A stretch of DNA of 64,000 nucleotides from Pirellulales bacterium (lineage in GTDB: Bacteria > Planctomycetota > Planctomycetia > Pirellulales > Lacipirellulaceae). Position numbers and translations under genes: made by a program. The DNA is taken from assembly GCA_019636345.1 (NCBI GenBank), contig JAHBXQ010000001.1, positions 367,985 through 431,984 on the forward strand, given 5' to 3'. The stretch's first letter is position 1, and each line of letters starts with the position of its first letter. The notes under the pieces were generated by a model that had not been told where the DNA came from, did no database searches, and saw only the letters and a list, made by a program, of their open reading frames with translations. Below are positions 1 through 9,541 of the stretch, piece after piece.

Positions 1-189
1 CGGCGCTCTCACGACGACAACCGCCTTCCTTCCGAGAACCGCAAACAGCATGCATTCCTGCTTGCTGCGAGTTCGGGGCTGTCTGGAATCAACAATTCGA
101 CCTGACCGCTTCTTGGCTGCAATCGGGGGCTGCAAGTCCGTCTAATCGCGAACTTCAAGCATGCAGTCGTGTGCCGACGTTGTCCCGGT

Positions 190-1008
190 TTACCGCTTGC
201 TAGCAAGCGCTGCGAGCGCCGGCACGTCCGCTTCGTACACGCACAACCGGGCGATCGCCACGGCTCGGCCCGTGTCATCGTCGGCCTCGATCACCGCGCC
301 GTTGATGCGCACGTCGCCGCTGGCGACTTCGAATTGCGTCGGGTTAGCCGTCAACTTGGTCTCCATCACGCGGTCGATCCGCCGCCCGAGGATGCTGTCG
401 TGCGGGCCGGTCATTCCCACGTCGCACTGAAACGCCGTTCCGCCGGGCAGGATCTGCTCGTCCGCCGTGGCGACGTGCGTGTGGGTCCCCAGTACGGCCG
501 TCGCCCGGCCGTCGAAGTATCGGCCCAAGAGTTGCGCCTCGCTGGTCGCTTCGACGTGGATGTCGACCATCCGCACCGTCACGTCCCCCGGCATCGCAGC
601 GAGGGCCCGATCCGCGGCTCGCCAGGGATTGTCGACGGGGTTCATGAACAACTGCCCCAGCACGCAGCAGAACCCCACCTGCCCCCCGTTGCGAGCCGGG
701 ACCGTCGCCCAAGTGCGGCCCACGGCCTCTTCGGGCAGATTGGCGGGGCGCACGATGTTCGCTTCGCGCTCGAGCACGGATTGGATCTCTCGCCGCCGGT
801 AGACATGGTCCCCCAGCGTGATCCCGTCGACCCCGGCTGCGATCAGGTCCTTGTAGATCTGCGGCGTGAGTCCCGACCCCCCGGCCGCGTTCTCGGCGTT
901 GACGATCACCGCGTCGAGTCGCTCGCGCACGATCAGCCCCGGGAGGGCGTCGCAAATAATATCGCGCCCGGGCCGTCCGACGACGTCGCCAATGAACAAT
1001 ACCCGCAC
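190..1008 (-). CDS. ymdB: YmdB/TIGR00282-family metallophosphoesterase
   Basis: Predicted 272-residue calcineurin-like metallophosphoesterase. The family hydrolyses 2',3'-cyclic nucleotides or related phosphoesters in the cytoplasm. Seen in the sequence: the N-terminal metal motif FIGDVVGRPGRD, then VNAENAAGGSGLT, ITLGDHVYRRREI and GTHTHVATADEQILPGG, which supply the Asp, Asn and His ligands in the order usual for the family. I place the start at a GTG (base 1008) directly before VRVLFIGD, because the reading frame upstream overlaps rny and has no homology. An AGAGA stretch lies just upstream of this GTG. The gene sits 47 bp downstream of rny on the same strand, the same pairing as ymdA-ymdB of Bacillus, so a link to RNA turnover or its regulation is likely. 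Length fits the family (about 265 residues). Confidence 0.9.
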   Translation of the reverse strand: MRVLFIGDVVGRPGRDIICDALPGLIVRERLDAVIVNAENAAGGSGLTPQIYKDLIAAGVDGITLGDHVYRRREIQSVLEREANIVRPANLPEEAVGRTWATVPARNGGQVGFCCVLGQLFMNPVDNPWRAADRALAAMPGDVTVRMVDIHVEATSEAQLLGRYFDGRATAVLGTHTHVATADEQILPGGTAFQCDVGMTGPHDSILGRRIDRVMETKLTANPTQFEVASGDVRINGAVIEADDDTGRAVAIARLCVYEADVPALAALASKR

Positions 1009-1055
1009 GGCTGTCTCTTCAACGCTGAGTGAGACTCTGCATTCGCCAATAATCG

Positions 1056-2651
1056 CTATCGCGCCAGTTCCGTCACGCGCGTCTCGCGGATGAGCGTCAC
1101 CTTGATCTCGCCGGGATACGTGAGCTGTTGCTCGAACGAGTTGGCGATGTCGCGGCAGATCTTCGCGGCGGATTCGTCGGTCGTGTCGTCGGCGCTGACG
1201 ATCACCCGCACCTCGCGCCCGGCCTGGATTGCGAACGCCTGCTGCACCCCAGAGAAGCTCGTGGCGATCGTTTCCAGTTCTTCCATCCGCTTGATATACC
1301 GATCGAGCGACTCCCGCCGAGCGCCGGGACGCGACGCGCTGCACGCGTCGGCCGCCGCCACCAGCACCGTGTAGGGCATGTCGGGTCGGATGTCGTCGTG
1401 GTGCCCCAGGGCCGCGTGGACGACTTCGGGCCCTTCGCCGAACCGCTTGAGCAAATCGGCGCCGATCTTCGGGTGCCCCCCCTCCTGGTCGTGGTCGGCC
1501 GCTTTGCCGATGTCGTGCAGCAGCCCGGCCCGCCGCGCCAGGTCTCCGTCCATCCCCAGTTCCTCGGCCAGCATGCCCGCGATGAAGCAGACCTCGATCG
1601 AGTGCCGCAGCACGTTCTGGCTGTAGCTGGTGCGATAACGGAGCCGCCCCAGCAACTCGACGACTTTCTTGTGGAGCCCGAACACGTCGGCCTCCTGCAT
1701 CGCCTCCTCGCCGTGCTTCATGATGGCGGCCTCGACCTCCTTCTCGGTCTCGGCGACAAGCTCCTCGATTCGGGTCGGGTGGATCCGCCCGTCGGCGATC
1801 AGCTTCGACAGGGCGATTCGGGCGATCTCCCGCCGCACGGGGTCGAACGCGCTGACGATGACCACCCCGGGAGTGTCGTCGATGATGACGTCCACGCCGG
1901 TCGCTTTTTCGATCGCCCGGATGTTCCGCCCTTCGCGGCCGATGATGCGACCCTTCATCTCGTCGTTGGGGATGTCGACCGTGCTGGTCGTCGATTCGGC
2001 CGTATGAGCCGCGGCGAACCGCTGGATCGCGGTGATCAGCATTTCCCGGCTTTGTTCCTGCACCTTTTGCTCCGCCTCGCGCTGATAGCGAAGCACAAGC
2101 GCGCCCTGTTCCTTGACGAGCTCCTTCTCCAATCGGCTGAGCAGCCTCGCCTCGGCGTCGGCGGGGCTCAGGCCGCTCAGTTGGTGCATCGTCTGGCGTT
2201 CGAGATCCAGCAGGTCGTCCAGTTCCTTCTGCCGCCGGCCCGCGTCCTCCAGCTTTTCGGCGAGGCGGCGCTGGTTCCCCTCGACCATTTTCTCCTGCTT
2301 GGCGAGCTGCTCGGCTCGGACGGTTTGTGCGTCTTCGAGCTTGTCGAGCTGCCGTTCCCGCTCGTGGAGTTGACGTCGGATTTCCTCGTTTTCCTTTTCA
2401 AGCTTGGCCTTTTCTTGGAGGGCCATCTCGCGGGCTTCGATCTGGGCCTCCTTGCGGCGCGCAGCGGCCTCAGTCTCGGCCCGTTGCAGGATCAGCGCCG
2501 CCTCCTTGTCGGCGTCGCGGCGACGGAGGTAGTCGAGCCCCTTGACGGCGCCCATGCCCAGCAGAGCCGCCGCAAGCACCGCGGCGGTGGTCTGCCCGTC
2601 GGTCAGGGCCAAGAGCCCAGGAAGAAGCGTTCCAAGTCCAGCGACAATCAT
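1056..2651 (-). CDS. rny: Ribonuclease Y
   Basis: Membrane-anchored endoribonuclease that starts mRNA decay, 531 residues. The order of parts is canonical: an N-terminal membrane segment (residues about 1-35), a long charged coiled coil (about 45-200, rich in Glu, Arg, Lys and Gln), a KH RNA-binding domain with [19 protein letters not shown] (about 227-245), and an HD metal-dependent phosphohydrolase domain with [19 protein letters not shown]. The ATG at 2651 gives the expected [12 protein letters not shown] anchor. The ymdB-like gene follows 47 bp downstream, so the two are probably co-transcribed. Nothing looks damaged. Confidence 0.96.
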   Translation of the reverse strand: MIVAGLGTLLPGLLALTDGQTTAAVLAAALLGMGAVKGLDYLRRRDADKEAALILQRAETEAAARRKEAQIEAREMALQEKAKLEKENEEIRRQLHERERQLDKLEDAQTVRAEQLAKQEKMVEGNQRRLAEKLEDAGRRQKELDDLLDLERQTMHQLSGLSPADAEARLLSRLEKELVKEQGALVLRYQREAEQKVQEQSREMLITAIQRFAAAHTAESTTSTVDIPNDEMKGRIIGREGRNIRAIEKATGVDVIIDDTPGVVIVSAFDPVRREIARIALSKLIADGRIHPTRIEELVAETEKEVEAAIMKHGEEAMQEADVFGLHKKVVELLGRLRYRTSYSQNVLRHSIEVCFIAGMLAEELGMDGDLARRAGLLHDIGKAADHDQEGGHPKIGADLLKRFGEGPEVVHAALGHHDDIRPDMPYTVLVAAADACSASRPGARRESLDRYIKRMEELETIATSFSGVQQAFAIQAGREVRVIVSADDTTDESAAKICRDIANSFEQQLTYPGEIKVTLIRETRVTELAR

Positions 2652-3507
2652 GGCCTATGTTCCAGCAGGTGAACCGCAGGGAATCTCGCGGATCCGCGGC
2701 GTCCAAGACCGAGCGAGCGGAAACCGGCGCGATTGCCAGCCGGTCGACGAGAAGGGATCGCGAGACGGCGCACCAGCGCCGGCGACCCGACAAGACGAAG
2801 CGGAGATTCAGGTTAACGCCCGCGGCGCTCCGACCGACCGCCGTGAGACAGCGGCCCCCCGGCGACCGTCGCTGCGGCCAGTCGGCCGCGCCCTCGACGA
2901 TCGCAAGGATGGAGAGGCGGACCGCGCAGCTCGGGAACGGCCGCAAAGGCCCCCCGCACCGGCGCGGCGATCATCGCAGCCGCGACCCCGAGCGAAGCGA
3001 CGGTTGGTCGGCGCACGTTTCCCCCGACGGCAAGCCAAAGCCCTGCCGCGGACGCAAGCATCGCCAAAAGGACCAGCACCAACGCCATCATCTCGAAACC
3101 TCGGCCGCGTCGCAGGAACCTGACGCTTGCCCTGGTTGACTTCTCGAACGAACGACTCAAAACAATCGCAACGGCCCGATCTCGCCGCGGGGTCGCGGAC
3201 GTTCGGACGCGTAGTGGATACGCATGCTCATAGCGGCGCAAGCGGCGGGGCCCGCGGAGGGCCTCAGAACCTCTCGCTGCCGGCTCGCAAATGCTCGGCA
3301 GGGCGGCCTTTGCGTCGAATCTGTACAATATCAAATCTCCCCCCGGCTGCAAATGGCGGAGAACGCGACTTGGCCATTCAAGGGGAGTTCGTTGCTCCCG
3401 CGAGAGAGTGACGCGCCGGTCCGCCGGAACCGCGCACTCCCCCCCTGGCGACCGACTTGCCTCCGCTCTGCACCGACCCCAGCGTCCATGAACTCCACGC
3501 CGGCCCG
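2652..3507. other. Long divergent intergenic region between rny and tilS
   Basis: About 850 bases separate the divergent starts of rny and tilS. Apart from the weak small membrane-protein candidate at 2813-3091 I see no gene, RNA or clear terminator. Promoters for both sides should lie here, but I found no convincing -35/-10 pair. The short AT-rich patch at about 3325-3345 (gtacaatatcaaat) is the likeliest promoter position for the tilS side. Confidence 0.4.
2813..3091 (-). CDS. Possible small membrane protein, unknown
   Basis: Weak candidate of 92 residues. From ATG-ATG at 3091 the frame begins with a hydrophobic helix (MMALVLVLLAMLASAAGLWL) and has a second moderately hydrophobic stretch (VASLGVAAAMIAAP, residues about 31-44). 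The rest is Arg/Gly-rich and looks like GC-biased noise. A GAGG about 7 bases upstream could be a ribosome site. The gene would lie upstream of rny on the same strand. The open frame runs further upstream to 3352, but that part has no protein-like character. It could equally be a chance frame. Confidence 0.3.
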   Translation of the reverse strand: MMALVLVLLAMLASAAGLWLAVGGNVRRPTVASLGVAAAMIAAPVRGAFAAVPELRGPPLHPCDRRGRGRLAAATVAGGPLSHGGRSERRGR

Positions 3508-4614
3508 ATGGATGACTTGAGCCGCATCGCGACTCGCTCGTGGCCCGCCGCGGCCTGGCGCGACGTGCATGTCGTCGTCGCCGTTTCCGGCGGGGTCGAC
3601 AGCCTGGCTCTCGCCGCGGGGCTGATTGCCGCCAAGCGCACGGCTGGCGGGGCGGGTCGACTCTGGCTAGGGCACGTCAACCACCAGCTTCGCGACGCCG
3701 AATCCGACCGGCAGGAACAGTGGGTCGCCGCACTCGCGGGGCGGCTTCAGACGCCGCTCGCGGTCGAGCGGCGCCCCGTGAGCCAGCGCGCCCGACGCGA
3801 TGGTGATGGCGTCGAGGCCGCGGCGCGGGCCGAGCGGTACGCCGCGCTTGCCGAGATGGCCGAGGCCCGGGGTGCGCGGTACGTGGCCGTCGGCCATACC
3901 CGCGACGATCAAGTTGAAACCGTGTTGATGCGGCTGCAACGGGGCGCGGGCTTGCGCGGTTTGGGGGGGATGCAGCGATGTCGGCCCCTGAGCCCTAGCG
4001 TGTCGCTCGTTCGCCCGCTGCTCGCTGCAACGCGGCAGGAATTGCTTGCCGCGCTCGAAGCGGCGGGACTCGAGTGGTTCCACGATTCCTCGAACGACGA
4101 CCCGCTGTACGCCCGCAACCGGGTGCGGCACGAATTGCTGCCGGCGCTTCGTTCCGTCGCGGGGCCGGACCTCGACGCGGCGATTCTCGAACTGGCCGAC
4201 GACGCCCGCGAGGCGTGCTCCCTGGTCGAATCGCAGGCGCAGGTCGTGCTTGCAGAATGCCGCTGCAGCCAGGACGCCGTGAGGACGCGGGAGGAGGCGG
4301 CGCGGCCCAGCCCGTGCGCCGCTGGCGCCGCAGAGCCTCGCATTCCCCGATTAACCCGCCACGACGATCGTGAGCGTCGTCTGATCCGCTTGGATCGCGA
4401 ACGGCTCGCTGCGGAGTCGCCTTGGATGCGCGCAGAGGTCTTGCGAGCCGCTTGGCGCGAGGTCGCTCTGCCCGAGCAAGCGATGACCCGCCGGCATTGG
4501 CAGCAGCTTGCCCAGCTTGCCGAGTCGAAGTCGGGCGCGACCCTCAACCTCCCTGGCAACCTGCGGGCGATCGTCGCGGGCGACGTGCTGGCGATCAACG
4601 CGCAGGGCCGCTAG
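3508..4614 (+). CDS. tilS: tRNA(Ile)-lysidine synthetase
   Basis: Cytoplasmic ATP-dependent ligase that adds lysine to cytidine-34 of the AUA-reading tRNA-Ile, 368 residues. The N-type PP-loop SGGVDS is at residues 27-32, followed by GHVNHQLR and GHTRDDQVETVLMRLQRG, which are typical of the TilS ATP-pyrophosphatase core. The motif DSSNDDPLYARNRVRHELLP matches the tRNA-contact segment of the family. I chose ATG 3508 (MDDLSR). An upstream TTG at 3457 would add 17 poorly protein-like residues. The C-terminal part (about residues 230-368) is less conserved, as usual. The AsmA-like gene follows 160 bp downstream on the same strand. Confidence 0.93.
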   Translation: MDDLSRIATRSWPAAAWRDVHVVVAVSGGVDSLALAAGLIAAKRTAGGAGRLWLGHVNHQLRDAESDRQEQWVAALAGRLQTPLAVERRPVSQRARRDGDGVEAAARAERYAALAEMAEARGARYVAVGHTRDDQVETVLMRLQRGAGLRGLGGMQRCRPLSPSVSLVRPLLAATRQELLAALEAAGLEWFHDSSNDDPLYARNRVRHELLPALRSVAGPDLDAAILELADDAREACSLVESQAQVVLAECRCSQDAVRTREEAARPSPCAAGAAEPRIPRLTRHDDRERRLIRLDRERLAAESPWMRAEVLRAAWREVALPEQAMTRRHWQQLAQLAESKSGATLNLPGNLRAIVAGDVLAINAQGR

Positions 4615-4774
4615 CTGCCGGGTCTGCCTTGACCGCCCCTTGCCGGCGTATCTACCATCCCCCGCCCGGTTTGCGCTCACGGTGCGCGCCGGCGGCGGTT
4701 GTACGCCTCCGATTCCCTCGCGTCTATCCCAGGTCCGAATCATCCTCGCGCGGCTGATCGACTCCTGCTGGTCC

Positions 4775-7700
4775 GTGTTCAAGATCGTCCTGGTCGTCGC
4801 ACTCCTCGCGGCGGTTGGCGGCGGAGCGTATCTGTACGCGCACATGGCAGACGAGATTCGGCAGCACGTCGAGTCGGTCCTCGCCGAGCGCTTCCCGCAG
4901 CTCAAGGTGAGCGTCGGCGGTGCGCGGCTCATCGCCGAGCGAGGCATCGCGGTTTACGACATCGAGTTTTCGCTCCCCGGAGCTGCGCGCGACGAACGCC
5001 GCCTATTGCACGTCGACGAACTGCTGTTGGCGTGCAATCCCAAGGTGACGCAGCTCGTACAGGGCAACCTCGACGTGAAGCGGATCGAGGTGAAGCATCC
5101 GCAAGCATGGCTGTCGCGCAGTTCAACCGGCACATGGAACATCGCCACGCTGTTCCCGTTGCCTCCCTACAAAAACTCGCTGCCGCCGATCGTCGTGCGC
5201 GACGGTTGGCTGTCGGTGAGCGACGAAGCCAACCCGGGCGCCGAGCCGCTGGTGATTCGCGACCTCAACGCCACGGCCGCGGTCGACCCGACCGCCGAAG
5301 ATCCGCAGCGGGGCGTCGCCGTGCGGATCGACGGCACGGCCGGCGGGCCGCTGGTCGATCGAGTCGAATTCCGCGCCACGTTGTTTCCGCTGGCGCATGA
5401 GCTCGGCGCCACGGCGAAGGTCGGCGGCGTTCACGTCAACGAGACGCTCATTGCGTGGTTGCAACCCCGCATGAGCCCCGCGACCCGCGGGGCCAAGGTT
5501 CGCGGCGAGCTGAGCGGCACGGTCTCGGTCTCGCTCGTCGCCGAGCGCTGGCGCGAGGCGGTCGTCGCGGCCGACCTGCACTGGACCGCGGGGCGGATCT
5601 CCGACCCGCGCCTGCCGCGCCCGCTCACCGAGGCCACGGCCCGACTGACCGCCGACGCCGCTCGCTTGCGGATCGAGGACTTCAAGGCGAAGTGCGGCCC
5701 CAGCGACGTCTCGCTCTCACTGGTTCGCCAAGGTTGGCACGTCGCGGCGCCGATCGCGATGGCCGGTCGCGTGGCGGGGATGCCGCTCGACGCGGAGCTG
5801 TACCGCGTGCTCCCGCCGTTTTTGCAGGACCAATGGGATCAGTTCCAACCGACCGGGCTTGTTCATGGCGAACTCCAAGCCCGGTTCGACGGCGCGCAGT
5901 GGCGACCCGAGTCGGCCCATCTCCGCGGCGAACAACTCGCGTTTAGTTCCGACAAGTTCCGCTATCGGCTGCGCAACGGCAGCGGCACGCTCAAGTTCAC
6001 TCCCGCCGATGCCGAGCAACCCGCGCGGCTGGCGATCGACATGATCGGCCACGGGGGCGGACAGCCGCTGCGGATCGTGGGCGAGGTGATCGACCCTCGC
6101 CCCGGCGCCATCGGCCGGGTGACCATTTCGGGCCGCGACGTCGGCATCGAGACCGCGATGATCGACGCGCTGCCCGATAAGCCGCGCGAAGTCATCGGGT
6201 CGCTCCATCCGCAGGGGCGGTTCCATTTTGAGTGGACTCTCGAACGTCGCGCCCTGGGACAGGACAAGCCGGATACGGCGCTGCGCCTGGAATTGGTCGA
6301 CGTCGCGGTCCTCTACGACCGGTTCAAGTACCCGCTGGGGCACGTGAGCGGGTTGATCACTGCTCAGAACGATCACTGGCGATTCACCAACCTCGTCTCC
6401 GCCGAGCGGCGCACGGTTCGCGGCCAGGGGCGCCTCGATCCCGTTCCGAGCGGCGCCGAGCTGGTGTTGCAGTTCACCGCGGAGCAGGCGCCGCTTGACG
6501 ACGATCTCTACGACGCCCTCCCCAAAGCGGTCCAGCAGGCGTGGACCGAATTGCGTCCCCGCGGTCACGTCGATCTGGTGGCCGACGTCTATTATCGCAC
6601 CGATCTGGCGAATCCCAGCGTGCGGGCGACGATCTACCCGCGCCCCGAGACGACCCTGCTGCGTCCCACGTTTTTCGATTACCTCATGGAGCGGGTCAGC
6701 GGGGCAATCACCTACCACGACGGCGAGGTGACGCTCGCCGGGGTTCGCGCGGTGCACGACCGCACCTCCATGTCCGCCGACGGACGCGGTTTCTTCGGTC
6801 CCGACGGCGGTTGGCACATGACCCTTACCGGCCTCACCGCCGATCGAGTCGTGCTGCGGCAAGATCTGCTCGTGGCCTTGCCCCGGCAGCTTAGCCGGTT
6901 GCTCGAGCAGCTTCGTCCCCGCGGCAGCTTCGGCATTCACGACGGAATGCTCGCGTTCAACAAACCCGCTTCGCCGCTGGCTCCGCTCGAAACGCAGTGG
7001 GACGTCCAGCTCGAATGTCACGAGGCCACTCTCCAGTGCGGCGTCGACCTGACGAACATCTTCGGCATGGTGCGGCTCGAAGGCCGTCACGACGGGTTGC
7101 GCGCCGTGTCAGCCGGAGAGCTGAATCTCGACTCGGTCGTGTTCCAGGACGTCATGTTCACCAATGTTCGGTCGCCGATCTGGGTCGACGAGCAGCAGTG
7201 TCTGCTCGGGAGGCACGCGATCGACCTGCAGAAGCGGCAGGGCCCTCGCAGACTGACCGCCAATATGTTCGACGGCAGCCTCGCGCTCGACGCCCAGGTC
7301 CGATACGACGGGCCCGTGCCGCAGTACTTCACGGAGATCGACTTTAGCGGCGTCAGTCTGGAACGGCTCGTCGCCGAGCGGTTCGGCGGCAGCCGCGAGT
7401 TCCGCGGCAAGCTCGACGGCAACGTGCTGTTGCGCGGCGCTGGGCGAAGCGAGCACGCCCTTGGGGGCGAGGGAAACATTCACATTCGCGAAGCCCAACT
7501 CTACGAACTCCCGCTGTTGGCGTCGCTCCTGCAACGCGTCCGTACAGGGGGCCGCGACTCGACCGCGTTCAACCAAAGCGACATCCGGTTCAAGCTCGAA
7601 AACCAGACGATCTACCTCGACCAGCTCGATTTCCTGGGAGACGTGGTCAACCTGTACGGCGTCGGCTACACCGGGTTCGACCAGAAACTGAATCTCAAGT

Positions 7701-7936
7701 TTCACGGCGTGGTCGGGCGTCACGATTTTCACCTGCCGCTCGTGAAGCAGTTCGTCGGCCAAGCGAGTCAGCAGATCATGCAGATGAACGTCGCGGGGAC
7801 GTTCTCGAATCCGGTGGTGACGACTGAGGCCCTTCCGGGCCTGAGCCAGATGGTGCAACAGATCGGCACGACCCTCCGCGGCGAACAATCCCCCCCCCTG
7901 CAAGCGACCCGCCCCCAACCGATGCCCCCGCAGTAG
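4775..7936 (+). CDS. Very large AsmA-like membrane-anchored protein
   Basis: A protein of about 1,053 residues with one N-terminal membrane helix (FKIVLVVALLAAVGGGAYLY) followed by a long extracytoplasmic region rich in beta-strand patterns. The C-terminal part (about 860-1030) resembles the AsmA-like C-terminal domain: an alternating segment with IREAQLYELPLLASLL, YLDQLDFLGDVVNLYG and a terminal FSNPVVTTEALPG. AsmA/TamB-type proteins are bridge-like proteins of the envelope thought to carry phospholipids between membranes. The start is uncertain: I use GTG 4775, right before the helix. GTG 4682 in the same frame would add 31 residues, and neither has a good ribosome site. It follows tilS, with no obvious functional link. 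Confidence 0.8.
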   Translation: MFKIVLVVALLAAVGGGAYLYAHMADEIRQHVESVLAERFPQLKVSVGGARLIAERGIAVYDIEFSLPGAARDERRLLHVDELLLACNPKVTQLVQGNLDVKRIEVKHPQAWLSRSSTGTWNIATLFPLPPYKNSLPPIVVRDGWLSVSDEANPGAEPLVIRDLNATAAVDPTAEDPQRGVAVRIDGTAGGPLVDRVEFRATLFPLAHELGATAKVGGVHVNETLIAWLQPRMSPATRGAKVRGELSGTVSVSLVAERWREAVVAADLHWTAGRISDPRLPRPLTEATARLTADAARLRIEDFKAKCGPSDVSLSLVRQGWHVAAPIAMAGRVAGMPLDAELYRVLPPFLQDQWDQFQPTGLVHGELQARFDGAQWRPESAHLRGEQLAFSSDKFRYRLRNGSGTLKFTPADAEQPARLAIDMIGHGGGQPLRIVGEVIDPRPGAIGRVTISGRDVGIETAMIDALPDKPREVIGSLHPQGRFHFEWTLERRALGQDKPDTALRLELVDVAVLYDRFKYPLGHVSGLITAQNDHWRFTNLVSAERRTVRGQGRLDPVPSGAELVLQFTAEQAPLDDDLYDALPKAVQQAWTELRPRGHVDLVADVYYRTDLANPSVRATIYPRPETTLLRPTFFDYLMERVSGAITYHDGEVTLAGVRAVHDRTSMSADGRGFFGPDGGWHMTLTGLTADRVVLRQDLLVALPRQLSRLLEQLRPRGSFGIHDGMLAFNKPASPLAPLETQWDVQLECHEATLQCGVDLTNIFGMVRLEGRHDGLRAVSAGELNLDSVVFQDVMFTNVRSPIWVDEQQCLLGRHAIDLQKRQGPRRLTANMFDGSLALDAQVRYDGPVPQYFTEIDFSGVSLERLVAERFGGSREFRGKLDGNVLLRGAGRSEHALGGEGNIHIREAQLYELPLLASLLQRVRTGGRDSTAFNQSDIRFKLENQTIYLDQLDFLGDVVNLYGVGYTGFDQKLNLKFHGVVGRHDFHLPLVKQFVGQASQQIMQMNVAGTFSNPVVTTEALPGLSQMVQQIGTTLRGEQSPPLQATRPQPMPPQ

Positions 7937-8035
7937 CCAGGAACACGTGAGATTTGAGTCGAGAGTCGCAAGGAACCGCCAACCAATCGCCGCCCAGCAC
8001 TTCACTCACCAATCCCCCTTCCCCAGGATGCTCCC

Positions 8036-8359
8036 ATGAACGTCGGACCCGCCGCAGGCATTGCCGGCAGCGCCGCCGGGGCGCCTTTGTCGCAGACCAA
8101 GGGGTCGGAGACGGAACGGTCAGGCCGTGACGCCGCCGATCAGTTGCGGCAGACCGACGGCCAGGACCGCAGCGAAAAGGCCGCCGGCATCGGCCAGACG
8201 CAGGAGGACGCCGAAACCAGCGACCGCGACGCCGACGGTCGCCGGCTGTGGGAAGAGAAGCGCCGCAAGCAGCAGCAAGAAGCCGAGGAGGAGGCCCTCC
8301 GTCACCGAGCCAAAGACCCCACCGGGACCAGCGGCAACTCGCTCGACTTGATGGGCTGA
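8036..8359 (+). CDS. Small charged hypothetical protein
   Basis: A 107-residue hydrophilic protein with no signal peptide or membrane segment. The N-terminal quarter is Gly/Ala-rich (GPAAGIAGSAAGAPLSQTKG) and the rest is very polar, with a Glu/Gln/Lys/Arg-rich predicted helix near residues 70-95 (LWEEKRRKQQQEAEEEALRH). An AGGA lies about 9 bases before the ATG. Codon use matches the neighbours and the composition is not what an antisense shadow would give, so I regard it as real. Similar short charged proteins occur in planctomycetes, as I recall, but I know of no function. It stands between the AsmA-like gene (99 bp) and dapF (147 bp). Confidence 0.7.
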   Translation: MNVGPAAGIAGSAAGAPLSQTKGSETERSGRDAADQLRQTDGQDRSEKAAGIGQTQEDAETSDRDADGRRLWEEKRRKQQQEAEEEALRHRAKDPTGTSGNSLDLMG

Positions 8360-8382
8360 GCGGAATCTCGCCAACCCCGAAA

Positions 8383-8431
8383 TCTCGTGCTTTGACAGCT
8401 CGAGTATTTTGGGCTGCGTCAAAGCACGAGA
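8383..8431. repeat. 14-bp perfect inverted repeat upstream of dapF
   Basis: TCTCGTGCTTTGAC at 8383-8396 is the exact reverse complement of GTCAAAGCACGAGA at 8418-8431, with a 21-base spacer. As RNA this is a strong hairpin. No run of T follows on either strand, so it is not a standard intrinsic terminator. It may be a processing or stability element, or an operator. It lies 76 bases before the dapF start. Confidence 0.7.
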
Positions 8432-8506
8432 ACCGAGTTGCAGCGGACGCGGAGCATTTGCCCGCAGCCGTTCCTCCTCGCGGGCCTCTGCACTACAATC
8501 GCCGCA

Positions 8507-9358
8507 ATGAAATTCACCAAAATGCACGGCGCCGGCAACGATTACGTCTACGTTGATTGCTTTTCGCAACCGACGCCGCCTGACCCGGCTGCGCTGGCGC
8601 GGGCGATCTCCGATCGGCACTTTGGCGTGGGAGGGGACGGGTTGATCCTGATCTGCCCCGTTGATCTCGCCGCCGGCGAGGCCGACGCCGAGATGCGCAT
8701 GTACAACGCCGACGGTTCCTACTCGGAGATGTGCGGCAACGGCATCCGCTGCGTCGCCAAGTACGTGTACGACCATGGCATCGCTCGGCGCGACGTGCTT
8801 CGCATCGCTTCGGGGGGGCGCACCTTCGCCCTTGAGGTCGAAACGGCCGCCGGGCGGGTCGAGCGGGTCCGCGTCGACATGGGCGAGCCGATCCTCACGG
8901 CTCGCGACGTCCCCACGACGCTGTCCGGCGATCCGCCGATCGCGGTCCCGCTGGCCGTCGGCGATCGTACCTTTTCGGCGACGAGCGTTTCGATGGGCAA
9001 TCCCCATTGCGTGATCTACGCCGAGGAGTTGTCCGACGACCTCGTGTTGGGATACGGGCCGCTCGTCGAGCGCGCCCCTGAGTTTCCGCGGCGAGTCAAC
9101 GTCGAGTTCGTCCAGGTCCTCGGGCGCGATCGCGTCCGGCAACGCACCTGGGAGCGCGGCTCGGGCGAGACCCTGGCCTGCGGCAGCGGCGCCTGCGCCG
9201 TCTGCGTCGCCGGCGTGCTCACCGGCCGCACCGAACGACGGCTGCACGTCGAACTCCGCGGCGGCGAGTTGGAACTCCATTGGAACGAAACCGACAACCA
9301 CGTGTTCATGACCGGCCCCGCGGCGGAAGTGTTCAATGGCGAATGGCCGGAACGGTGA
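8507..9358 (+). CDS. dapF: Diaminopimelate epimerase
   Basis: Converts LL- to meso-diaminopimelate, the last epimerisation before lysine and the peptidoglycan cross-link, in the cytoplasm. 283 residues. The N-terminus MKFTKMHGAGNDYVYVD is diagnostic. The two catalytic cysteines are visible: C76 in MCGNGIRC and C225 in ETLACGSGAC. The start is ATG 8507. Upstream in-frame residues are not conserved. The gene is single, preceded by the 14-bp inverted repeat and followed after 183 bp by the acyltransferase gene. Confidence 0.97.
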   Translation: MKFTKMHGAGNDYVYVDCFSQPTPPDPAALARAISDRHFGVGGDGLILICPVDLAAGEADAEMRMYNADGSYSEMCGNGIRCVAKYVYDHGIARRDVLRIASGGRTFALEVETAAGRVERVRVDMGEPILTARDVPTTLSGDPPIAVPLAVGDRTFSATSVSMGNPHCVIYAEELSDDLVLGYGPLVERAPEFPRRVNVEFVQVLGRDRVRQRTWERGSGETLACGSGACAVCVAGVLTGRTERRLHVELRGGELELHWNETDNHVFMTGPAAEVFNGEWPER

Positions 9359-9541
9359 GACCTCAAGCTCGAAATTCGAAACGATTTCGATACCGAACGA
9401 CCGAGACGAGAACCAAGGCGATCGACGATCGCGGCCGTATCGAACTTCGCGATTCGAGTTTCGTGCAACGCCCTCCGCTTTCAACCTCCCGATCCTCGGG
9501 CATCGCGCCCAGCCCCTCCCAAGCCGACAAGGACGTCCGGC

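Noticed and set aside
1..189. Possible gene at the left edge of the window
   Set aside because: The open frames there are short, without domains or ribosome sites, and one only overlaps the ymdB-like gene in another frame.
3092..3352. Upstream extension of the small membrane-protein candidate
   Set aside because: No hydrophobic or helical pattern and no conserved motif. Any real start would be at 3091.
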